Of a stretch of 64,000 nt of DNA, positions 37,101-48,517 are shown in pieces; the first letter of the stretch is position 1, and each line of letters starts with the position of its first letter. The translations under genes were made by a program, and so were the position numbers. Origin of the DNA: Panagrolaimus kolymaensis. Its lineage: Eukaryota > Nematoda > Chromadorea > Rhabditida > Panagrolaimidae. The DNA lies in assembly GCA_028622995.1 (NCBI GenBank), contig JAJQJQ010000039.1:248001-312000 (forward strand), read 5' to 3'. Below the pieces are notes generated by a model. The model did not search any database. It was not told where the DNA came from and saw only the letters and a list, made by a program, of their open reading frames with translations.

Positions 37101-37319
37101 ATATGTCCAATTCAAGCCCTAATTCAAAACGAGTTTCACACTTATGTCTTTCATCAAAGCTTGCTTGATGCAACAGTAAAAATATAATTATTGGTTGAAG
37201 GTCATAAATGGTATGCGATTTAAAACCCCTTTGGGAATAATTTTGAAATAATTAATAAAAAGTATTTGGCTTAAAATATTCATATGTCCAATTCAAGCCC
37301 TAATTCAAAACGAGTTTCA
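31164..37319 (+). repeat. Satellite block 8: long type B array
   Basis: About 34 monomers, nearly all type B (181 bp, HindIII site), with A monomers only near 31346 and 32072. Forms 'aagtatttggc' with 'aaacccctttggg' and 'aatatttagaac' alternate in part. It includes an internal duplication marked by 'tatgcgtttc'. No gene is present. Confidence 0.94.
33411..35412 (+). repeat. 1,991-bp (11-monomer) duplication inside block 8
   Basis: The rare change 'tatgcgtttc' occurs at 33411 and 35402, exactly 11 x 181 bp apart, and each is followed by the rare 'atatgtctaattc'. A third marker, 'aaaatctctttggg', lies downstream of both (near 33964 and 35774) but at spacings differing by one monomer, so one unit was lost or gained after copying. 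The same marker recurs 543 bp later near 36317. Confidence 0.8.
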
Positions 37320-39685
37320 TTAATGTTTTGACTCATGGCTTGTTGCTTGATGCAACAGTAAAAATATAATTTTTGGTTGAAGGTCATAAATGGTATGCGA
37401 TTCAAAATCCCCTAGGGAATAATTTTGATATAATTAATAAAAAATATTTGGCTTAAAATATTCATATGTCCAATTCAAGCCCTAATTCAAAACGAGTTTC
37501 ATTAATGTTTTGACTCATGGCTTGTTGCTTGATGCAACAGTAAAAATATAATTTTTGGTTGAAGGTCATAAATGGTATGCGATTCAAAATCCCTTTGGGA
37601 ATAATTTTGAAATAATTAATAAAAAATATTTGGCTTAAAATATTCATATGTCCAATTCAAGCCATAATTCAAAACGAGTTTCATTAATGTTTTGACTCAT
37701 GGCTTGTTGCTTGATGCAACAGTAAAAATATAATTTTTGGTTGAAGGTCATAAATGGTATGCGATTCAAAATCCCTTTGGGAATAATTTTGAAATAATTA
37801 ATAATAAATATTTGGCTTAAAATATTCATATGTCCAATTCAAGCCCTAATTCAAAACGAGTTTCATTAATGTTTTGACTCATGGCTTGTTGCTTGATGCA
37901 ACAGTAAAAATATAATTTTTGGTTGAAGGTCATAAATGGTATGCGATTCAAAATCCCCTAGGGAATAATTTTGATATAATTAATAAAAAATATTTGGCTT
38001 AAAATATTCATATGTCCAATTCAAGCCCTAATTCAAAACGAGTTTCATTAATGTTTTGACTCATGGCTTGTTGCTTGATGCAACAGTAAAAATATAATTT
38101 TTGGTTGAAGGTCATAAATGGTATGCGATTCAAAATCCCTTTGGGAATAATTTTGAAATAATTAATAAAAAATATTTGGCTTAAAATATTCATATGTCCA
38201 ATTCAAGCCATAATTCAAAACGAGTTTCATTAATGTTTTGACTCATGGCTTGTTGCTTGATGCAACAGTAAAAATATAATTTTTGGTTGAAGGTCATAAA
38301 TGGTATGCGATTCAAAATCCCTTTGGGAATAATTTTGAAATAATTAATAATAAATATTTGGCTTAAAATATTCATATGTCCAATTCAAGCCCTAATTCAA
38401 AACGAGTTTCATTAATGTTTTGACTCATGGCTTGTTGCTTGATGCAACAGTAAAAATATAATTTTTGGTTGAAGGTCATAAATGGTATGCGATTCAAAAT
38501 CCCTTTGGGAATAATTTTGAAATAATTAATAAAAAATATATGGCTTAAAATATTCATATATCCAATTCAAGCCATAATTCAAAACGAGTTTCATTAATGT
38601 TTTGACTCATGGCTTGTTGCTTGATGCAACACTAAAAATATAATTTTTGGTTGAAGGTCATAAATGGTATGCGATTCAAAATCCCTTTGGGAATAATTTT
38701 GAAATAATTAATAATAAATATTTGGCTTAAAATATTCATATGTCCAATCCAAGCCCTAATTCAAAACGAGTTTCATTAATGTTTTGACTCATGGCTTGTT
38801 GCTTGATGCAACAGTAAAAATATAATTTTTGGTTGAAGGTCATAAATGGTATGCGATTCAAAATCCCCTAGGGAATAATTTTGATATAATTAATAAAAAA
38901 TATTTGGCTTAAAATATTCATATGTCCAATTCAAGCCCTAATTCAAAACGAGTTTCATTAATGTTTTGACTCATGGCTTGTTGCTTGATGCAACAGTAAA
39001 AATATAATTTTTGGTTGAAGGTCATAAATGGTATGCGATTCAAAATCCCTTTGGGAATAATTTTGAAATAATTAATAAAAAATATTTGGCTTAAAATATT
39101 CATATGTCCAATTCAAGCCCTAATTCAAAACGAGTTTCATTAAAGTTTTGACTCATGGCTAGTTGCTTGATGCAACAGTAAAAATATAATTTTTGGTTGA
39201 AGGTCATAAATGGTATGCGATTCAAAATCCCTTTGGGAATAATTTTGAAATAATTAATAAAAAATATTTGGCTTAAAATATTCATATGTCCAATTCAAGC
39301 CATAATTCAAAACGAGTTTCATTAAAGTTTTGACTCATGGCTAGTTGCTTGATGCAACAGTAAAAATATAATTTTTGGTTGAAGGTCATAAATGGTATGC
39401 GATTCAAAATCCCTTTGGGAATAATTTTGAAATAATTAATAAAAAATATTTGGCTTAAAATATTCATATGTCCAATTCAAGCCATAATTCAAAACGAGTT
39501 TCATTAAAGTTTTGACTCATGGCTAGTTGCTTGATGCAACAGTAAAAATATAATTTTTGGTTGAAGGTCATAAATGGTATGCGATTCAAAATCCCTTTGG
39601 GAATAATTTTGAAATAATTAATAAAAAGTATTTGGCTTAAAATATTCATATGTCCAATTCAAGCCCTAATTCAAAACGAGTTTCA
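37320..39685 (+). repeat. Satellite block 9: type A array with 'gccataattc' and 'ataataaat' variants
   Basis: Thirteen A monomers. A 546-bp three-monomer pattern recurs: the 'gatataatt' monomer, a standard monomer, then 'gccataattc' with 'aataataaatattt', seen at 37462-37829 and 38008-38375. On the right, 'ggctagttgc' with 'cattaaag' appears and leads into the trimer of the next block. No gene is present. Confidence 0.92.
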
Positions 39686-42600
39686 CACTTATGTCTTTCA
39701 TCAAAGCTTGCTTGATGCAACAGTAAAAATATAATTATTGGTTGAAGGTCATAAATGGTATGCGATTCAAAATCCCTTTGGGAATAATTTTGAAATAATT
39801 AATAAAAAATATTTAGAACAAAATATTCATATGTCCAATTCAAGCCCTAATTCAAAACGAGTTTCACACTTATGTCTTTCATCAAAGCTTGCTTGATGCA
39901 ACAGTAAAAATATAATTTTTGGTTGAAGGTCATAAATGGTATGCGATTCAAAATCCCTTTGGGAATAATTTTGAAATAATTAATAAAAAATATTTAGAAC
40001 AAAATATTCATATGTCCAATTCAAGCCCTAATTCAAAACGAGTTTCACACTTATGTCTTTCATCAAAGCTTGCTTGATGCAACAGTAAAAATATAATTTT
40101 TGGTTGAAGGTCATAAATGGTATGCGATTCAAAATCCCTTTGGGAATAATTTTGAAATAATTAATAAAAAGTATTTGGCTTAAAATATTCATATGTCCAA
40201 TTCAAGCCCTAATTCAAAACGAGTTTCACACTTATGTCTTTCATCAAAGCTTGCTTGATGCAACAGTAAAAATATAATTTTTGGTTGAAGGTCATAAATG
40301 GTATGCGATTCAAAATCCCTTTGGGAATAATTTTGAAATAATTAATAAAAAATATTTGGCTTAAAATATTCATATGTCCAATTCAAGCCATAATTCAAAA
40401 CGAGTTTCATTAAAGTTTTGACTCATGGCTAGTTGCTTGATGCAACAGTAAAAATATAATTTTTGGTTGAAGGTCATAAATGGTATGCGATTCAAAATTC
40501 CTTTGGGAATAATTTTGAAATAATTAATAAAAAATATTTGGCTTAAAATATTCATATGTCCAATTCAAGCCATAATTCAAAACGAGTTTCATTAAAGTTT
40601 TGACTCATGGCTAGTTGCTTGATGCAACAGTAAAAATATAATTATTGGTTGAAGGTCATAAATGGTATGCGATTCAAAATCCCTTTGGGAATAATTTTGA
40701 AACAATTAATAAAAAGTATTTGGCTTAAAATATTCATATGTCCAATTCAAGCCCTAATTCAAAACGAGTTTCACACTTATGTCTTTCATCAAAGCTTGCT
40801 TGATGCAACAGTAAAAATATAATTTTTGGTTGAAGGTCATAAATGGTATGCGATTCAAAATCCCTTTGGGAATAATTTTGAAATAATTAATAAAAAATAT
40901 TTGGCTTAAAATATTCATATGTCCAATTCAAGCCATAATTCAAAACGAGTTTCATTAAAGTTTTGACTCATGGCTAGTTGCTTGATGCAACAGTAAAAAT
41001 ATAATTTTTGGTTGAAGGTCATAAATGGTATGCGATTCAAAATTCCTTTGGGAATAATTTTGAAATAATTAATAAAAAATATTTGGCTTAAAATATTCAT
41101 ATGTCCAATTCAAGCCATAATTCAAAACGAGTTTCATTAAAGTTTTGACTCATGGCTAGTTGCTTGATGCAACAGTAAAAATATAATTATTGGTTGAAGG
41201 TCATAAATGGTATGCGATTCAAAATCCCTTTGGGAATAATTTTGAAACAATTAATAAAAAGTATTTGGCTTAAAATATTCATATGTCCAATTCAAGCCCT
41301 AATTCAAAACGAGTTTCACACTTATGTCTTTCATCAAAGCTTGCTTGATGCAACAGTAAAAATATAATTTTTGGTTGAAGGTCATAAATGGTATGCGATT
41401 CAAAATCCCTTTGGGAATAATTTTGAAATAATTAATAAAAAATATTTGGCTTAAAATATTCATATGTCCAATTCAAGCCATAATTCAAAACGAGTTTCAT
41501 TAAAGTTTTGACTCATGGCTAGTTGCTTGATGCAACAGTAAAAATATAATTTTTGGTTGAAGGTCATAAATGGTATGCGATTCAAAATCCCTTTGGGAAT
41601 AATTTTGAAATAATTAATAAAAAGTATTTGGCTTAAAATATTCATATGTCCAATTCAAGCCCTAATTCAAAACGAGTTTCACACTTATGTCTTTCATCAA
41701 AGCTTGCTTGATGCAACAGTAAAAATATAATTTTTGGTTGAAGGTCATAAATGGTATGCGATTCAAAATCCCTTTGGGAATAATTTTGAAATAATTAATA
41801 AAAAATATTTGGCTTAAAATATTCATATGTCCAATTCAAGCCATAATTCAAAACGAGTTTCATTAAAGTTTTGACCCATGGCTAGTTGCTTGATGCAACA
41901 GTAAAAATATAATTATTGGTTGAAGGTCATAAATGGTATGCGATTCAAAATCCCTTTGGGAATAATTTTGAAATAATTAATAAAAAATATTTAGAACAAA
42001 ATATTCATATGTCCAATTCAAGCCCTAATTCAAAACGAGTTTCACACTTATGTCTTTCATCAAAGCTTGCTTGATGCAACAGTAAAAATATAATTTTTGG
42101 TTGAAGGTCATAAATGGTATGCGATTCAAAATCCCTTTGGGAATAATTTTGAAATAATTAATAAAAAGTATTTGGCTTAAAATATTCATATGTCCAATTC
42201 AAGCCATAATTCAAAACGAGTTTCATTAAAGTTTTGACTCATGGCTAGTTGCTTGATGCAACAGTAAAAATATAATTATTGGTTGAAGGTCATAAATGGT
42301 ATGCGATTCAAAATCCCTTTGGGAATAATTTTGAAACAATTAATAAAAAGTATTTGGCTTAAAATATTCATATGTCCAATTCAAGCCCTAATTCAAAACG
42401 AGTTTCACACTTATGTCTTTCATCAAAGCTTGCTTGATGCAACAGTAAAAATATAATTTTTGGTTGAAGGTCATAAATGGTATGCGATTCAAAATCCCTT
42501 TGGGAATAATTTTGAAATAATTAATAAAAAATATTTGGCTTAAAATATTCATATGTCCAATTCAAGCCATAATTCAAAACGAGTTTCATTAAAGTTTTGA

Positions 42601-45447
42601 CTCATGGCTAGTTGCTTGATGCAACAGTAAAAATATAATTTTTGGTTGAAGGTCATAAATGGTATGCGATTCAAAATTCCTTTGGGAATAATTTTGAAAT
42701 AATTAATAAAAAATATTTGGCTTAAAATATTCATATGTCCAATTCAAGCCATAATTCAAAACGAGTTTCATTAAAGTTTTGACTCATGGCTAGTTGCTTG
42801 ATGCAACAGTAAAAATATAATTATTGGTTGAAGGTCATAAATGGTATGCGATTCAAAATCCCTTTGGGAATAATTTTGAAATAATTAATAAAAAGTATTT
42901 GGCTTAAAATATTCATATGTCCAATTCAAGCCCTAATTCAAAACGAGTTTCACACTTATGTCTTTCATCAAAGCTTGCTTGATGCAACAGTAAAAATATA
43001 ATTTTTGGTTGAAGGTCATAAATGGTATGCGATTCAAAATCCCTTTGGGAATAATTTTGAAATAATTAATAAAAAATATTTGGCTTAAAATATTCATATG
43101 TCCAATTCAAGCCATAATTCAAAACGAGTTTCATTAAAGTTTTGACTCATGGCTAGTTGCTTGATGCAACAGTAAAAATATAATTATTGGTTGAAGGTCA
43201 TAAATGGTATGCGATTCAAAATCCCTTTGGGAATAATTTTGAAATAATTAATAAAAAATATTTAGAACAAAATATTCATATGTCCAATTCAAGCCCTAAT
43301 TCAAAACGAGTTTCACACTTATGTCTTTCATCAAAGCTTGCTTGATGCAACAGTAAAAATATAATTTTTGGTTGAAGGTCATAAATGGTATGCGATTCAA
43401 AATCCCTTTGGGAATAATTTTGAAATAATTAATAAAAAGTATTTGGCTTAAAATATTCATATGTCCAATTCAAGCCCTAATTCAAAACGAGTTTCACACT
43501 TATGTCTTTCATCAAAGCTTGCTTGATGCAACAGTAAAAATATAATTATTGGTTGAAGGTCATAAATGGTATGCGATTCAAAATCCCTTTGGGAATAATT
43601 TTGAAATAATTAATAAAAAGTATTTGGCTTAAAATATTCATATGTCCAATTCAAGCCCTAATTCAAAACGAGTTTCACACTTATGTCTTTCATCAAAGCT
43701 AGCTTGATGCAACAGTAAAAATATAATTATTGGTTGAAGGTCATAAATGGTATGCGATTCAAAATCCCTTTGGGAATAATTTTGAAATAATTAATAAAAA
43801 ATATTTAGAACAAAATATTCATATGTCCAATTCAAGCCCTAATTCAAAACGAGTTTCACACTTATGTCTTTCATCAAAGCTTGCTTGATGCAACAGTAAA
43901 AATATAATTTTTGGTTGAAGGTCATAAATGGTATGCGATTCAAAATCCCTTTGGGAATAATTTTGAAATAATTAATAAAAAGTATTTGGCTTAAAATATT
44001 CATATGTCCAATTCAAGCCCTAATTCAAAACGAGTTTCACACTTATGTCTTTCATCAAAGCTTGCTTGATGCAACAGTAAAAATATAATTTTTGGTTGAA
44101 GGTCATAAATGGTATGCGATTCAAAATCCCTTTGGGAATAATTTTGAAATAATTAATAAAAAATATTTAGAACAAAATATTCATATGTCCAATTCAAGCC
44201 CTAATTCAAAACGAGTTTCACACTTATGTCTTTCATCAAAGCTTGCTTGATGCAACAGTAAAAATATAATTTTTGGTTGAAGGTCATAAATGGTATGCGA
44301 TTCAAAATCCCCTTGGGAATAATTTTGATATAATTAATAAAAAATATTTAGAACAAAATATTCATATGTCCAATTCAAGCCCTAATTCAAAACGAGTTTC
44401 ACACTTATGTCTTTCATCAAAGCTTGCTTGATGCAACAGTAAAAATATAATTTTTGGTTGAAGGTCATAAATGGTATGCGATTCAAAATCCCTTTGGGAA
44501 TAATTTTGAAATAATTAATAAAAAATATTTAGAACAAAATATTCATATGTCCAATTCAAGCCCTAATTCAAAACGAGTTTCACACTTATGTCTTTCATCA
44601 AAGCTTGCTTGATGCAACAGTAAAAATATAATTTTTGGTTGAAGGTCATAAATGGTATGCGATTCAAAATCCCTTTGGGAATAATTTTGAAATAATTAAT
44701 AAAAAGTATTTGGCTTAAAATATTCATATGTCCAATTCAAGCCCTAATTCAAAACGAGTTTCACACTTATGTCTTTCATCAAAGCTTGCTTGATGCAACA
44801 GTAAAAATATAATTTTTGGTTGAAGGTCATAAATGGTATGCGATTCAAAATCCCTTTGGGAATAATTTTGAAATAATTAATAAAAAGTATTTGGCTTAAA
44901 ATATTCATATGTCCAATTCAAGCCCTAATTCAAAACGAGTTTCACACTTATGTTTTTCATCAAAGCTTGCTTGATGCAACAGTAAAAATATAATTTTTGG
45001 TTGAAGGTCATAAATGGTATGCGATTCAAAATCCCCTTGGGAATAATTTTGAAATAATTAATAAAAAGTATTTGGCTTAAAATATTCATATGTCCAATTC
45101 AAGCCCTAATTCAAAACGAGTTTCACACTTATGTTTTTCATCAAAGCTTGCTTGATGCAACAGTAAAAATATAATTTTTGGTTGAAGGTCATAAATGGTA
45201 TGCGATTCAAAATCCCTTTGGGAATAATTTTGAAATAATTAATAAAAAGTATTTGGCTTAAAATATTCATATGTCCAATTCAAGCCCTAATTCAAAACGA
45301 GTTTCACACTTATGTCTTTCATCAAAGCTTGCTTGATGCAACAGTAAAAATATAATTTTTGGTTGAAGGTCATAAATGGTATGCGATTCAAAATCCCCTT
45401 GGGAATAATTATGAAATAATTAATAAAAAATATTTGGCTTAAAATAT
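39686..45447 (+). repeat. Satellite block 10: mixed A/B array
   Basis: Type B monomers at both ends enclose an A-A-B higher-order repeat (40370-43093). From about 43276 to 45440 the array is B only, with the rare 'tatgtttttcatc' change near 44950 and 45131. One unit near 43698 has 'aagctagcttg', which destroys the HindIII site. No gene is present. Confidence 0.93.
40370..43093 (+). repeat. 545-bp trimeric higher-order repeat (A-A-B)
   Basis: Units at 40370-40914, 40915-41459 and 42549-43093 each consist of an A monomer with 'gccataattc' and 'ggctagttgc', a second such A monomer with 'attattggttg', and a B monomer (182+182+181). The rare 'gaaacaattaat' recurs in phase at 40699 and 41244 and again at 42333. 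The middle stretch 41460-42548 keeps the length of two units but is reshuffled to A-B-A-B-A-B. Confidence 0.85.
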
Positions 45448-46150
45448 TCATATATCCAATTCAAGCCCTAATTCAAAACGAGTTTCATTAATGTTTTGAC
45501 TCATGGCTTGTTGCTTGATGCAACAGTAAAAATATAATTTTAGGTTGAAGGTCATAAATGGTATGCGATTCAAAATCCCTTTGGGAATAATTTTGAAATA
45601 ATTAATAAAAAATATTTAGAACAAAATATTCATATGTCCAATTCAAGCCCTAATTCAAAACGAGTTTCATTAATGTTTTGACTCATGGCTTGTTGCTTGA
45701 TGCAACAGTAAAAATATAATTTTTGGTTGAAGGTCATAAATGGTATGCGATTCAAAATCCCCTTGGGAATAATTATGAAATAATTAATAAAAAATATTTG
45801 GCTTAAAATATTCATATGTCCAATTCAAGCCCTAATTCAAAACGAGTTTCACACTTATGTCTTTCATCAAAGCTTGCTTGATGCAACAGTAAAAATATAA
45901 TTTTTGGTTGAAGGTCATAAATGGTATGCGATTCAAAATCCCCTAGGGAATAATTTTGAAATAATTAATAAAAAATATATGGCTTAAAATATTCATATGT
46001 CCAATTCAAGCACTATTTCAAAACGAGTTTCATTAATGTTTTGACTCATGGCTTGTTGCTTGATGCAACAGTAAAAATATAATTTTTGGTTGAAGGTCAT
46101 AAATGGTATGCGATTCAAAATCCCCTTGGCAATAATTATGAAATAATTAA

Positions 46151-46166
46151 TAAAAAATATTCATAT
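46151..46166 (+). repeat. Short 167-bp B monomer (14-bp deletion), copy 2
   Basis: Same deletion junction as near 19664, in the same context: preceded by an 'aattatg' junction and followed by a type B cassette. Shared context implies one deletion event that was later copied. Confidence 0.85.
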
Positions 46167-46341
46167 GTCCAATTCAAGCCCTAATTCAAAACGAGTTTCA
46201 CACTTATGTCTTTCATCAAAGCTTGCTTGATGCAACAGTAAAAATATAATTTTTGGTTGAAGGTCATAAATGGTATGCGATTCAAAATCCCCTTGGGAAT
46301 AATTATGAAATAATTAATAAAAAATATTTGGCTTAAAATAT

Positions 46342-48155
46342 TCATATATCCAATTCAAGCCCTAATTCAAAACGAGTTTCATTAATGTTTTGACTCATGG
46401 CTTGTTGCTTGATGCAACAGTAAAAATATAATTTTTGGTTGAAGGTCATAAATGGTATGCGATTCAAAATCCCTTTGGGAATAATTTTGAAATAATTAAT
46501 AAAAAATATTTGGCTTAAAATATTCATATATCCAATTCAAGCCCTAATTCAAAACGAGTTTCATTAATGTTTTGACTCATGGCTTGTTGCTTGATGCAAC
46601 AGTAAAAATATAATTTTTGGTTGAAGGTCATAAATGGTATGCGATTCAAAATCCCCTTGGGAATAAATATGAAATAATTAATAAAAAATATTTGGCTTAA
46701 AATATTCATATGTCCAATTCAAGCCCTAATTCAAAACGAGTTTCACACTTATGTCTTTCATCAAAGCTTGCTTGATGCAACAGTAAAAATATAATTTTTG
46801 GTTGAAGGTCATAAATGGTATGCGATTCAAAATCCCTTTGGGAATAATTTTGAAATAATTAATAAAAAGTATTTGGCTTAAAATATTCATATGTCCAATT
46901 CAAGCCCTAATTCAAAACGAGTTTCACACTTATGTCTTTCATCAAAGCTTGCTTGATGCAACAGTAAAAATATAATTATTGGTTGAAGGTCATAAATGGT
47001 ATGCGATTCAAAATCCCTTTGGGAATAATTTTGAAATAATTAATAAAAAATATTTGGCTTAAAATATTCATATGTCCAATTCAAGCCCTAATTCAAAACG
47101 AGTTTCACACTTATGTCTTTCATCAAAGCTTGCTTGATGCAACAGTAAAAATATAATTTTTGGTTGAAGGTCATAAATGGTATGCGATTCAAAATCCCTT
47201 TGGGAATAATTTTGAAATAATTAATAAAAAGTATTTGGCTTAAAATATTCATATGTCCAATTCAAGCCCTAATTCAAAACGAGTTTCATTAATGTTTTGA
47301 CTCATGGCTTGTTGCTTGATGCAACAGTAAAAATATAATTTTTGGTTGAAGGTCATAAATGGTATGCGATTCAAAATCCCTTTGGGAATAATTTTGAAAT
47401 AATTAATAAAAAATATTTGGCTTAAAATATTCATATATCCAATTCAAGCCCTAATTCAAAACGAGTTTCATTAATGTTTTGACTCATGGCTTGTTGCTTG
47501 ATGCAACAGTAAAAATATAATTTTTGGTTGAAGGTCATAAATGGTATGCGATTCAAAATCCCCTTGGGAATAAATATGAAATAATTAATAAAAAATATTT
47601 GGCTTAAAATATTCATATGTCCAATTCAAGCCCTAATTCAAAACGAGTTTCACACTTATGTCTTTCATCAAAGCTTGCTTGATGCAACAGTAAAAATATA
47701 ATTTTTGGTTGAAGGTCATAAATGGTATGCGATTCAAAATCCCTTTGGGAATAATTTTGAAATAATTAATAAAAAGTATTTGGCTTAAAATATTCATATG
47801 TCCAATTCAAGCCCTAATTCAAAACGAGTTTCACACTTATGTCTTTCATCAAAGCTTGCTTGATGCAACAGTAAAAATATAATTATTGGTTGAAGGTCAT
47901 AAATGGTATGCGATTCAAAATCCCTTTGGGAATAATTTTGAAATAATTAATAAAAAATATTTGGCTTAAAATATTCATATGTCCAATTCAAGCCCTAATT
48001 CAAAACGAGTTTCACACTTATGTCTTTCATCAAAGCTTGCTTGATGCAACAGTAAAAATATAATTTTTGGTTGAAGGTCATAAATGGTATGCGATTCAAA
48101 ATCCCTTTGGGAATAATTTTGAAATAATTAATAAAAAGTATTTGGCTTAAAATAT
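46342..48155 (+). repeat. 907-bp pentameric higher-order repeat, two copies
   Basis: 46342-47248 and 47249-48155 each hold one standard A monomer, one 'aaatatg' A monomer and three B monomers (182+182+181+181+181). The order of 'aagtatttggc', 'attattggttg' and 'aatatttggc' forms in the three B units is the same in both. Confidence 0.85.
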
Positions 48156-48517
48156 TCATATGTCCAATTCAAGCCCTAATTCAAAACGAGTTTCACACTT
48201 ATGTTTTTCATCAAAGCTTGCTTGATGCAACAGTAAAAATATAATTTTTGGTTGAAGGTCATAAATGGTATGCGATTCAAAATCCCTTTGGGAATAATTT
48301 TGAAATAATTAATAAAAAGTATTTGGCTTAAAATATTCATATGTCCAATTCAAGCCCTAATTCAAAACGAGTTTCACACTTATGTCTTTCATCAAAGCTT
48401 GCTTGATGCAACAGTAAAAATATAATTTTTGGTTGAAGGTCATAAATGGTATGCGATTCAAAATCCCCTTGGGAATAATTATGAAATAATTAATAAAAAA
48501 TATTTGGCTTAAAATAT

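Larger units (their letters stand above)
45448..48517 (+). repeat. Satellite block 11: mixed array with 907-bp pentamer
   Basis: The first monomers repeat the left edge of block 5 (ccccttgggaataattatg, then 'tttagaac', B, then 'gcactatttc'), but with four monomers missing relative to 18044-18953. A 167-bp short monomer lies near 46160. Then a pentamer A-A-B-B-B is present twice, followed by B monomers with 'tatgtttttcatc' near 48198. No gene is present. Confidence 0.92.
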
